A stretch of DNA of 9,024 nt from Pseudomonadota bacterium (GTDB lineage Bacteria; Pseudomonadota; Alphaproteobacteria; Acetobacterales; Acetobacteraceae): positions 1 through 9,024 of the forward strand of contig JAJZCS010000062.1 of the NCBI GenBank assembly GCA_021829055.1, read 5' to 3'. Within the stretch, counting starts at the first letter, position 1. Every line of letters begins with the position of its first letter. Below the pieces are notes generated by a model. It worked only from the letters and a program-made list of their open reading frames with translations. It had not been told where the DNA came from and did no database searches. Below are positions 1 through 6,164 of the stretch, in pieces. Made by a program: the position numbers and the translations under genes.

Positions 1-81
1 GATTTGTTTCGGCGACTGTTCGGAGCCTCCAACGAGGCGTTCGACGCGCGCCTTGCGGTTTGGACGGGATTCGTATCGTGA
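1..81 (+). CDS. C-terminal end of an upstream gene (partial, unidentified)
   Basis: The first reading frame is open from base 1 and ends at TGA 79-81. It encodes only 26 residues, ending in AFDARLAVWTGFVS. The sequence shows that this stop overlaps the GTG start of the next gene as GTGA, the usual sign of a translationally coupled operon, which is the main reason to believe this frame is real. Too little protein is visible to name a family. Because the next gene resembles McrC, an McrB-like AAA+ GTPase or another nucleic-acid motor is a natural guess, but that is inference from context only. Confidence 0.55.
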   Translation, partial: DLFRRLFGASNEAFDARLAVWTGFVS

Positions 82-1355
82 CGAGGCGCGAGGCATGGCG
101 CGACTACATCTGTGCGCCAGAGCATGCCGGAAGGTATCTGTCGACCATCGGGCGTGCCGTGAGCGGAGCAGTTTCCGAAGCCGTGAACCGGGACGTCCTA
201 GAGTCTTTCCTCAACAAGCTTCGCGACGCCGATGGCGACACGCGCCTCCTCGCCGACGCGGTGGACTTGACGGTAGGGAGTTACGTCGATTATGCGACAC
301 GCTCGTTGCCGCGCATCCTGGACTCTCTCGCGAACGAAATGGTCGCCAGGGAAGAGGTTGTCGGACCCGCATTGTGCGGGAACCCCCGCTGGGACCGTAC
401 GGTTCTTCGGCGCATGAGCGGCACGCTTTCGCCTTCCCACTACGTCAGCCGAACCGCGCATCGTTCGTTCGAGATGCCTGAGAACCTTCTCCTTTCTTGG
501 CTCGTCGAGGATCTGCGCCGTACGGTCGGCCTCATCGAGCATCGCGTAGGTTCGCGAGCGCTGCATGACGGTCTTCGCGCCATTCGCCGTGAATGCGATC
601 TGGCTCAAAGACACGATTGGTTCGGGAACGTATCCCGGCCACTGCGGCCGACGCCCGCAATGCTCGCCGCCGCCGCACGCCACCGGTCGCGGGAATACCG
701 TGCGGCGGCCGGTTTGGCGCGCCACAGGCTCGATCTGGAGAACGACGATCGCTCGGCGCGCTGGTCTACGGTGATAGCTCTGCTTGCGGTCAACTGGCTC
801 GAACCGATAAGCGACGACGATCTTTTCGAGCTGTACGTGTTGGTCCAGACGCTCGATCTCCTGGCCGGCGAACTCGAACCCGTGCAGTATGGGCTGGTAG
901 CAGCCGGACGCAGCCATGTCGCGATGTTCCGAGGCGAAGATAGGGAGGTAAGGGTGTTTTTCGACCAGACGCCGACCTCGATCTTCAGGATCGAATCGCG
1001 CTACGGCCGCATCCGCGCCGAGTGCAACGGCATCGCTGGCCGCGAGCGCCGCCCAGACATTCTCGTCGTGTCAAAGGGGAAAGCGGGTTCGCGAATTGTC
1101 CTGGTCGAGATGAAGAACAGCGTCGACAGCAGCTACATCAGCGATGGCATCTACAAGGTTCTCGCGTACATGTACGATTTTCAGGATGTCTGCAAGACCG
1201 AGATCGGAAACGAGCTTAGGGCGGTGCTCGTCGTGCCAACTGGTGTCTCGGCGCTGCCGCATGCCACAGCCGACCGTCACGTGTTCGTCGCATCGGCCGA
1301 CGACCGACAAGGCCTTGCAGCTGCGATGAAGCATGCACTGGCACTGGCGGCCTGA
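78..1355 (+). CDS. McrC/DUF2357-like protein with PD-(D/E)XK nuclease domain
   Basis: A 425-residue protein that is probably the nuclease subunit of a McrBC-like or related defence system. Seen in the sequence: a PEN motif at about residues 134-136 (FEMPEN), as in the DUF2357/McrC group. Near the C-terminus is a PD-(D/E)XK signature with Asp327 in RRPDILVV, then Glu344 and Lys346 in VLVEMKN. A helix follows (DGIYKVLAYMYDF), like the Q/Y-containing helix after the catalytic core of this superfamily. I chose GTG at 78 because it overlaps the upstream TGA by four bases and has a purine-rich GGACGGGA just ahead. An in-frame TTG at 60 would add six residues. McrC itself cuts DNA only with its McrB GTPase partner; here the coupled upstream gene is the candidate partner but lies off the window. 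The middle region (about 150-280) is helical and not recognised. The nuclease fold is fairly secure; the McrC assignment is less so. Confidence 0.7.
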   Translation: MTRREAWRDYICAPEHAGRYLSTIGRAVSGAVSEAVNRDVLESFLNKLRDADGDTRLLADAVDLTVGSYVDYATRSLPRILDSLANEMVAREEVVGPALCGNPRWDRTVLRRMSGTLSPSHYVSRTAHRSFEMPENLLLSWLVEDLRRTVGLIEHRVGSRALHDGLRAIRRECDLAQRHDWFGNVSRPLRPTPAMLAAAARHRSREYRAAAGLARHRLDLENDDRSARWSTVIALLAVNWLEPISDDDLFELYVLVQTLDLLAGELEPVQYGLVAAGRSHVAMFRGEDREVRVFFDQTPTSIFRIESRYGRIRAECNGIAGRERRPDILVVSKGKAGSRIVLVEMKNSVDSSYISDGIYKVLAYMYDFQDVCKTEIGNELRAVLVVPTGVSALPHATADRHVFVASADDRQGLAAAMKHALALAA

Positions 1356-1429
1356 GGGCGATCGGTGCGGACCGTTTCCGGTGGCCGTCCAAGTCCGCCG
1401 GATCCCAACATGAAGGCTGACCCGGCAGC

Positions 1430-2179
1430 CTAGTCGAGTTCAGCGGCGTGTTCTGCGGCGAGCTCGCCGCGGAGCATTTCCACCAGCTCGATGTAGTCCG
1501 GATCCGCGGACCGGCCTTGGAGCGTGAGCAACTGGCCGTCGAGGATGGCCCGGCGCTGCTTGCTAAGCGACAGGGCGCACAGCTCGGTAGGAGGCGGCAG
1601 CGTAGTCCAGAACGCCCGGTCCAGGCGCAGGACACTATCGTTCTTGATGATTCCGCCACTAGAGGGCAGAAAGACGAGTTGCGGATAAACCAAGCACTCA
1701 GCGCGCGCAGCGATCGTCGCGGTTACAGACCGTGGATGGGTCACAGTGGATACCGAATAGGCAGGAGCGACAAGGGCGGCGTGATGTCGAAATGCTTGTC
1801 GGGCATGGTTGCGTTGAGCGGCTGGCAACGCCTCGTCGGGGATTCCGTCTGCGGTTGCCAGCACAACGCAAGGACGCATCTTCGACTGCAGGGCCAGCAG
1901 CTCGACACAGTCTCTCAATCCGATCTTGAACACCGGCAGGCGCCCGGGCTTGGGCTTGTAGTCCTTTTCGACGTCGACGGTCCGGATCGTACCGTACACG
2001 GAAGCATGCGTACGGTGATTAGCGCGCTCAGCATCAAAGATCTGCCAGCGCTGACCGAGCTCGGGCACTATTGTGTAGACGACTTGTCCAATTTCCGGCA
2101 CACCCTCGGTTGCCGGGCGATTCACAAGGTCGTAGGGGGGCAAGATCTTGTGAATATCCGTTCCGTTGCCGAATGTCAT
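1430..2179 (-). CDS. Possible PemK/MazF-like toxin downstream of a Panacea-like gene
   Basis: A 249-residue protein with no certain family. Visible features: a strand-like stretch MRPCVVLATADG at about 101-112, reminiscent of the RPxVVL strand of PemK/MazF toxins. Later YPQLVFLP (165-172) and SVLRLDRAF (182-190) resemble the strand and the 'SxxxxD' segment near the end of that fold. The protein is about twice the usual MazF length, with an N-terminal extension and a helical, acidic C-terminus (DYIELVEMLRGELAAEH). I chose ATG 2179: it has GAGG five bases upstream and lies 7 bases after the stop of the preceding gene. A TTG at 2206 or ATG at 2203 would overlap that gene and lacks a ribosome-binding site. 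If the pair is toxin-antitoxin, this would be an RNA-cleaving or otherwise growth-inhibiting toxin; that is inference from gene order and weak motif likeness. It is convergent with the McrC-like gene, 74 bases apart. Confidence 0.55.
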   Translation of the reverse strand: MTFGNGTDIHKILPPYDLVNRPATEGVPEIGQVVYTIVPELGQRWQIFDAERANHRTHASVYGTIRTVDVEKDYKPKPGRLPVFKIGLRDCVELLALQSKMRPCVVLATADGIPDEALPAAQRNHARQAFRHHAALVAPAYSVSTVTHPRSVTATIAARAECLVYPQLVFLPSSGGIIKNDSVLRLDRAFWTTLPPPTELCALSLSKQRRAILDGQLLTLQGRSADPDYIELVEMLRGELAAEHAAELD

Positions 2180-2186
2180 GGACGCC

Positions 2187-2906
2187 TCAAGCCAGTTGGG
2201 CATCAAAGGAGATCGGGCCCTCTAATTGGTCTTCCCGATCCATCGTCGTCATCGACTCGGCAAACGCCCGATCGTAGATGGGCCGATGGGCCGCCATCGC
2301 GCGTGCATTGCCGCTATCAGCTTCAAACTTTCTGGTCAGACGATCACTGACCTCAAGTAGCTTGAAGATTTTGGCTTGATCGATCACATGAGCGTGCCGA
2401 TGTGTTTGAACTTGACCTTGGCCCGTCAACACGGAAAAGTCGATGCGCTTTCCTGGTGTGGCGTTACGCATCGGCAGCGTCTCGAAATACACATGGTCCA
2501 GCAGCCTGCTCAGGTCTTTCGAGTACTTGCGCACCATCCACGAAAAACGGGACGAAGCACCTGGAGCTAGACCCACATCCGCAAGCGAGGGGCCAGTGGG
2601 ATACTCGCCTAGCCAGTAGAGCGAGAACTCCTTGTCGCCAAGTTCGCCACTGGTCGACTGCACCATGCCTCGCGAGGCCATCTCATCAATCCCACTTGCG
2701 AGGTCGACGGCATAGGGGCCATACAAATGGAAATACCAGCGCGCATCGCTCGCGATCTGACCATCATGGCTTTCGGCGTGCAGGCAATCGAACAGGTAAA
2801 CGAGCTTGAAAAGCGTCGTCCGCGTGATCTTTCCGATACCTGCGTCCCGAGCCTCCCGAAGGACGGCCAGAACTGAGGACTGGATGCTGGAAGGTAAGTT
2901 GGCCAT
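2187..2906 (-). CDS. Panacea/SocA-like (DUF4065-type) domain protein, putative antitoxin
   Basis: A 239-residue protein. Seen: an N-terminal helical region with TTLFKLVYLFD (about 30-40), then WYFHLYGPYAVDL (57-69). The KLxYL helix followed by a YGP turn is typical of the Panacea (DUF4065/SocA) fold. Residues 134-160 (LLDHVYFETLPM, then a basic GKRIDFS) and a charged helical C-terminus follow. Panacea domains are known to act as promiscuous antitoxins that neutralise unrelated toxins encoded next to them. Here the next gene follows after 7 bases, so the pair fits a toxin-antitoxin operon with the antitoxin first. I chose ATG 2906 because the domain begins directly after it; the longer open frame to 3026 reads into the insertion-sequence remnant and does not look coding. 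No good Shine-Dalgarno is seen, and the IS remnant ends only about 22 bases upstream, so the original promoter may have been replaced. The function is inferred. Confidence 0.6.
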   Translation of the reverse strand: MANLPSSIQSSVLAVLREARDAGIGKITRTTLFKLVYLFDCLHAESHDGQIASDARWYFHLYGPYAVDLASGIDEMASRGMVQSTSGELGDKEFSLYWLGEYPTGPSLADVGLAPGASSRFSWMVRKYSKDLSRLLDHVYFETLPMRNATPGKRIDFSVLTGQGQVQTHRHAHVIDQAKIFKLLEVSDRLTRKFEADSGNARAMAAHRPIYDRAFAESMTTMDREDQLEGPISFDAQLA

Positions 2907-2928
2907 GGAGCAGGTAGACAAACTTAGA

Positions 2929-3118
2929 TGAGAAGTGGCTCCGGTTGTTTGAACACGATCCTGGGTTGTACCAGTGGATCGGCTGCAGGTTGAGATGCGT
3001 GCTGGCTCTGCTCCTGCGGCCAGCATCGCCGGTGGCCAGGTGTGAAGTGCACCTCATCCGGGGTCTTGCCGCCAAGCGCGCTGTGCTGGCGGTCGTGGTT
3101 GTAGAGGTGGATGTAGCG
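2929..3118 (-). mobile_element. IS3-family remnant: C-terminal end of OrfB transposase
   Basis: On the minus strand, bases 3118 to 3035 encode a block containing IHLYNHDRQHSALGGKTPDE. This is the C-terminal signature of IS3-family (rve-type) transposases: a YN..R.H..LGG.TP motif just after the DDE catalytic core. The catalytic acidic residues themselves are absent, so only the tail of the gene survives. The frame runs on to a stop at 2924. The plus-strand sequence from 2929 (TGAGAAGTGGCTCCGG) begins with the TG typical of IS3-family ends and could be the right terminal inverted repeat, but no matching left end is visible in the window. The remnant sits immediately upstream of the Panacea-like gene. 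Confidence 0.7.
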
Positions 3119-3235
3119 GCGAGGCCGCTGCGCGCTTGGCTGATGCGGATTCTGGCAACGCTGACCGGGTGTGCTGGTATTCGATGGCCACTTTGTCGCA
3201 GCGCTGCTGGTGGTGACCGCGATGCCCGTCTGTTC

Positions 3236-3346
3236 ATGGAACGCTGCCCAGTACAGCACACAGTTGAGGGTCGCGCCACCCGCCTTCAGCAGGCACTGGA
3301 CCGTCTGGACATCGCCGTTCTTGATGGCTTGGAACAAGGGTTTGAA
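3236..3346 (-). pseudogene. Possible ankyrin-repeat protein fragment
   Basis: The minus strand reads FKPLFQAIKNGDVQTVQCLL and then KAGGATLNCVLYWAAFH. This is close to the ankyrin-repeat pattern PLxxAxxxGxxxxVxxLLxxGA followed by the start of a second repeat (WAAFH). After that the frame degenerates and runs into the IS3-type remnant, and upstream of it the frame is antisense to the TniQ-like remnant. With only about 35 residues this may be a chance match in a broken reading frame. I see no start codon or ribosome-binding site belonging to it. It is the only recognisable content between the IS3 and TniQ remnants. Confidence 0.3.
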
Positions 3347-3377
3347 GCGAATGGTGGCGACACCGCGCATCCGTACA

Positions 3378-4053
3378 GGATACTTCGACTCGCGGAATGC
3401 GGACAGGCGCGCAGTCGACAGATGCCCCAAGTGCGGAGCGGTGGTCGCCTTCCATCGGCACGAGCTTGGCCGACCGATGGTACCCGAGGCCGGAGCGCTT
3501 TGCCTATGCCATGCGTGCAAGTTCGATCTCCGCAATACCTTCGCGGAGCCTTATACGCCCTACGAAGCCAGCATCGGGGAAACCATCGATCGTATCGGCG
3601 CTTTCGTGATGCACTTGCGCAGCACCTTCGACCGTGACCGCATGGACGTACTGCACCAGCTTTGCAAGGTCATGGTTTCCCGCCGCGCGCCGCGAAAGCT
3701 GCAGGCAGGCATTTGTCGCGGCACAAATCGCCGCAGCCGCGCAACCCATTTCGCGGGAGCGTCAATCCTTCGAACTTCGCCCACTCGCCGAAAGGCATCA
3801 TGTCATCCAGTTGTCCGCGTGGCTGCTCTCTCTCGCCGGTATGGACATCCGCCTCGCGGCGGCATGGCGCAATGGGGCCGTACGATACAACAACTTGACC
3901 AGAGAATTCCCGGATCCGCCGGACTGGTACCGGGCGCTGACCGATGCCTGCAGAGGCCCCCGCAAAATCGCGCGAACCGTGGTTTCGGTCGACCTGATTC
4001 GCGCTGAAGTTCAGCCGGGTCGCAGGTTGTGCGACGGCCCCGGCGGATGCTGA
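3378..4053 (+). pseudogene. TniQ-like gene remnant, 5'-truncated and frameshifted
   Basis: TniQ/TnsD proteins choose the target site for Tn7-like transposons. The remnant starts near a degenerate YF segment and continues with DRCPKCGAVVAFHRHELG and LCLCHACKFDLR. These hold two CxxC pairs (first pair at about 3423-3434), matching the C-terminal zinc-binding part of TniQ-family proteins. The frame then shifts by one at about 3700-3712, within the repeated run GCAGGCAGGC. The other frame carries on as RQSFELRPLAERHHVIQLSA and then AAWRNGAVRYNNLTREFP and PPDWY, which resembles the usual TniQ C-terminal block. It ends at TGA 4051-4053. The N-terminal TniQ domain is missing, replaced by unrelated sequence. 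The frameshift plus truncation make it a pseudogene unless the shift is a sequencing error. No transposase TniA/TniB genes are visible. Confidence 0.6.
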
Positions 4054-4073
4054 ACCTCCCCCGCGAGGAGGTT
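4053..4073 (+). promoter_or_regulatory. Hairpin covering the ribosome-binding site of the IS1595-type transposase
   Basis: AACCTCC (4053-4059) and GGAGGTT (4067-4073) form a perfect 7-base-pair inverted repeat around a 7-base loop. The 3' arm contains GGAGG, the Shine-Dalgarno of the transposase start at 4079 (spacing 7 bases). In mRNA the hairpin would mask the site. Hairpins over the start region are a known way for insertion sequences to avoid being expressed by read-through from outside. The hairpin is read directly from the sequence; its regulatory role is inference. Confidence 0.55.
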
Positions 4074-4078
4074 TCGCC

Positions 4079-4480
4079 ATGGCGATGAATCGCATCCAGT
4101 TCCAGCCCCCCGGCCTGTCGCTAGCCGGCTTTCTGCAACAGTACGGCACCGAGGCGGCGTGTACGCGCGCATTGCGGCGTGCGCGCTGGCCGAAGGGGTT
4201 TGTCTGTCCGCGCTGCGGCGGTCGGCGTTACGGTCGCTGCACGAATCGGCATGGCGAGCGGATGTGGCAGTGCTCGGCCTGCCGGCACCAGACGAGCCTG
4301 TTCAGTGGCACGATCTTCGAGGCGACCAAGTTGCCGCTGCGCACTCGTAACACCATCGAGGGGTACGCACCGCGAAACGCCGCACTGGCGCAACGCTTTG
4401 AATTGAGCGACGAGATCACGACCCCGCCGCCCCCCCGCACGCGGCCGTTCAACTTACTTACTGACCAACTCATTCCATGA
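4079..4480 (+). pseudogene. IS1595-family transposase, N-terminal fragment
   Basis: Residues 1-87 match the N-terminal part of IS1595-family transposases. The pattern is MNRIQFQ, GLSL..FL.QYGTEAAC, ALRRARWPKGF, then a zinc ribbon with CPRC (Cys43, Cys46) and CSAC (Cys65, Cys68). It ends with HQTSLFSGTIFEATKLPL. After about base 4339 the likeness stops and the frame runs through a low-complexity stretch (PPPPRTRP) to TGA 4478-4480. The full-length protein is normally around 300 residues with a DDE/DDN catalytic domain, so about two thirds, including the whole catalytic part, are lost. It has a strong Shine-Dalgarno (GAGGAGG) and its first ATG codons look original, so a short protein could still be made but could not transpose alone. 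It abuts the TniQ-like remnant. Confidence 0.75.
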
Positions 4481-4502
4481 GTGGGCGCTCTACATCCTGC
4501 GA

Positions 4503-4531
4503 TCGACAGCCATCGAAAGATCCGCTAGGCT
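4503..4531 (+). promoter_or_regulatory. Candidate promoter of the C5-methyltransferase gene
   Basis: TCGACA (4503-4508) matches the sigma-70 -35 box at five of six positions. After a 17-base spacer comes TAGGCT (4526-4531), which keeps the T, A and final T of the -10 box. Transcription would then begin near 4538, next to the chosen ATG at 4540, giving an almost leaderless mRNA. That fits the absence of a clear Shine-Dalgarno. The boxes are seen; their activity is inference. Confidence 0.35.
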
Positions 4532-4539
4532 ATGGCACC

Positions 4540-5670
4540 ATGGGGAAGGCATCGAACAAACCGTGCGTCATCGATCTGTATGCCGGGGTCGGCGGCATGA
4601 GCCTTGGGGTAGCCCGAGCAGGTTTCGATTTGCGTGCCGCGGTCGAGCTCGACGGCATTGCGATCGGCACTCATGCGATCAATTTTCCGACGTCACGGCA
4701 CCTCAACTGGGATGTCTCTCGAACCTCAGGAGAAGCCTTGTTGGAGGCCGCCGGCCTAACCCGAGGCAAACTCGACGGGTTGGTGGGCGGCCCACCTTGC
4801 CAAGGGTTCAGCGACATCGGCAAACGCGCCTCGGACGACCCTAGGAACTCGTTATTCGGCGATTTCTTCCGCCTTGTCAACGAAGTCAGGCCTCGATTCT
4901 TCATTGCGGAAAACGTTCCAGGCATCCTGGCAGATCGGAACGGAAGCATCGTCCAGAAAGCTCTTGCAAGAATTCCATCCAATTACGTTCTTCTCGGGAT
5001 CAGGGAAGTCGCCGCCAACAGCATGGGGGCACCGACTTCGCGAGCGCGCGTTTTCTTCGTCGGCTACGATCCGAACGAAATGGAGCCACCGATGGAATCG
5101 GAGCTGTTCGAAAAGATCGACACCGGCACCGTCACGGTTGGCATGGCCCTCGCAGGACTACCGATCGTGCGAAGCGACTGGCAGGCAGAGGCTCAAGGCT
5201 GGCGCCGCGTCGATCCATCGCCCGGTCATGGCACGTTTTACGACAAGCTGGTCAATGCCGTACCTCCCGGAGTGGGCTCGACGACGGCTTTGAAACGCTT
5301 ACGTCAAGCTCACGAAGTTTCCGGCAACCTTGGCACGAAACATACGGACGATGTGATCCAGCGCTTCCGCAGCGTGCGGCAAGGTGAAACCGACGCCGTT
5401 TCGCGAGCACCGCGCCTATCCGAACACGGATTCTGCCCGACACTGCGGGCCGGCACAGCTGCGGATCGGGGGAGCTTTCAGGCCGTACGTCCGATCCACT
5501 TTCGGTCTCCACGCGTCATCACTCCACGCGAGGCTGCCAGACTCCAAGGATTTCCGGATTGGTTCCAATTTCACGGAACGAAATGGCATTCGTTCCGTCA
5601 AATCGGAAACAGCGTAAGCCCGATCCTCGCCGAAACCCTGCTGAGCCGCATACGTTCGAAGTTTGATTGA
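4540..5670 (+). CDS. DNA (cytosine-5) methyltransferase
   Basis: This protein transfers a methyl group from S-adenosylmethionine to C5 of cytosine within a specific DNA site, a modification-type enzyme of the Dcm class. The 376-residue protein shows the family motifs in order. Motif I is IDLYAGVGGMSLG at about 11-23, binding the cofactor. Motif IV is GGPPCQGFS with catalytic Cys87. Motif VI is ENVPG at about 124-128, motif VIII SRARVFFVGY at about 167-176, and motif IX TPREAARLQGFPDW at about 328-341. Motif X is QIGNSVSP at about 354-361. The variable target-recognition region lies at about 200-320, so the recognition site cannot be read from sequence. I chose ATG 4540 because motif I then starts about ten residues in, as in most relatives; ATG 4477 would add 21 unlikely residues overlapping the broken transposase. 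The enzyme looks complete. It is followed after 42 bases by vsr, the usual partner of Dcm-type enzymes. Confidence 0.93.
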   Translation: MGKASNKPCVIDLYAGVGGMSLGVARAGFDLRAAVELDGIAIGTHAINFPTSRHLNWDVSRTSGEALLEAAGLTRGKLDGLVGGPPCQGFSDIGKRASDDPRNSLFGDFFRLVNEVRPRFFIAENVPGILADRNGSIVQKALARIPSNYVLLGIREVAANSMGAPTSRARVFFVGYDPNEMEPPMESELFEKIDTGTVTVGMALAGLPIVRSDWQAEAQGWRRVDPSPGHGTFYDKLVNAVPPGVGSTTALKRLRQAHEVSGNLGTKHTDDVIQRFRSVRQGETDAVSRAPRLSEHGFCPTLRAGTAADRGSFQAVRPIHFRSPRVITPREAARLQGFPDWFQFHGTKWHSFRQIGNSVSPILAETLLSRIRSKFD

Positions 5671-5694
5671 GACTCGCTCCGGCGTCGGTAGGAT
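5667..5694 (+). promoter_or_regulatory. Candidate promoter of vsr
   Basis: TTGAGA (5667-5672) matches the -35 box at five of six positions. It overlaps the stop codon of the methyltransferase gene. A 16-base spacer leads to TAGGAT (5689-5694), which matches the -10 box at four of six positions. The start point would fall near 5701, leaving a leader of only about 12 bases before the vsr ATG. No Shine-Dalgarno is seen there. This would let vsr be expressed separately from the methyltransferase. Confidence 0.4.
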
Positions 5695-5712
5695 GCACAG
5701 AACGAACCGACC

Positions 5713-6153
5713 ATGACCGACAGAGTAACGCCCGAAAAAAGATCTGAAATCATGCGTGCCGTCCGAGGGAAGAATACCGGCCCCGAGATGATCGTCCGAT
5801 CGGCAGCACACCGCTTGGGATTACGCTTCCGCCTGCATGATCCCAGATTGCCGGGTCGGCCGGACATGGTTATGCCCAAATGGAAAACCGTCATCTTCAT
5901 CAACGGCTGCTATTGGCATCGACATCGCGGATGCCGCAAAGCTACGACTCCCAAGTCGAATACTGGGTTCTGGGAAGCTAAGTTTGCAAGCAATCAGGCC
6001 CGCGATCGGCGAAACTATAAGAAGCTTGCCACCTTAGGATGGCGCGTCTTGGTCATCTGGCAGTGCGAAGTGCGGTCTCATGAGCAAGCTGCCGCCATGC
6101 TATCCATGCATTTCCAGGCATCCACGTCAAAACACAAGCGCCGACTGACGTAA
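5713..6153 (+). CDS. vsr: Very short patch repair (Vsr) endonuclease
   Basis: Vsr nicks DNA beside T:G mismatches that arise when 5-methylcytosine deaminates, starting repair by DNA polymerase I. The 146-residue protein is the normal family length. It starts with TPEKRSEIMRAVRGKNTGPE, the family's N-terminal signature. Asp51 in GRPDMV corresponds to the metal-binding catalytic Asp51 of the E. coli enzyme. NGCYWHRHRGC (65-74) gives Cys66, His69, His71 and Cys74. IWQCEV gives Cys118, completing the expected zinc-ligand set. The segment KSNTGFWEAKFASNQARDRR is also typical. ATG 5713 is the only reasonable start, since an in-frame stop lies at 5689-5691. No Shine-Dalgarno is visible; the short leader may be compensated by near-leaderless initiation. 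Some Vsr-like proteins in restriction-modification loci are thought to serve as the restriction nuclease. The residues seen fit classical Vsr, but no separate restriction enzyme gene is visible, so that role stays possible. Confidence 0.92.
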   Translation: MTDRVTPEKRSEIMRAVRGKNTGPEMIVRSAAHRLGLRFRLHDPRLPGRPDMVMPKWKTVIFINGCYWHRHRGCRKATTPKSNTGFWEAKFASNQARDRRNYKKLATLGWRVLVIWQCEVRSHEQAAAMLSMHFQASTSKHKRRLT

Positions 6154-6164
6154 CACCGTTCCAT

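Noticed and set aside
198..917. Long open frame (239 codons) on the minus strand
   Set aside because: It is antisense to the McrC-like gene, whose frame carries clear motifs; its translation is rich in Arg, Gln and Cys with no recognisable pattern.
1371..1382. Small inverted repeat ACCG-TTTC-CGGT between the convergent genes
   Set aside because: Only a 4-bp stem and no T-run follow, which is too weak to call a terminator.
1448..2350. Open frame of 300 codons on the plus strand
   Set aside because: It spans the junction of two minus-strand genes that have good starts and partial family likeness, and the translation shows no domain.
4422..4440. C-rich tract
   Set aside because: Low-complexity junction sequence after the transposase fragment; no repeat units and no recognisable element end.
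4477..4539. Alternative upstream ATG for the methyltransferase
   Set aside because: It would add 21 non-conserved residues and overlaps the end of the broken transposase frame. ATG 4540 places motif I at the usual distance from the N-terminus.
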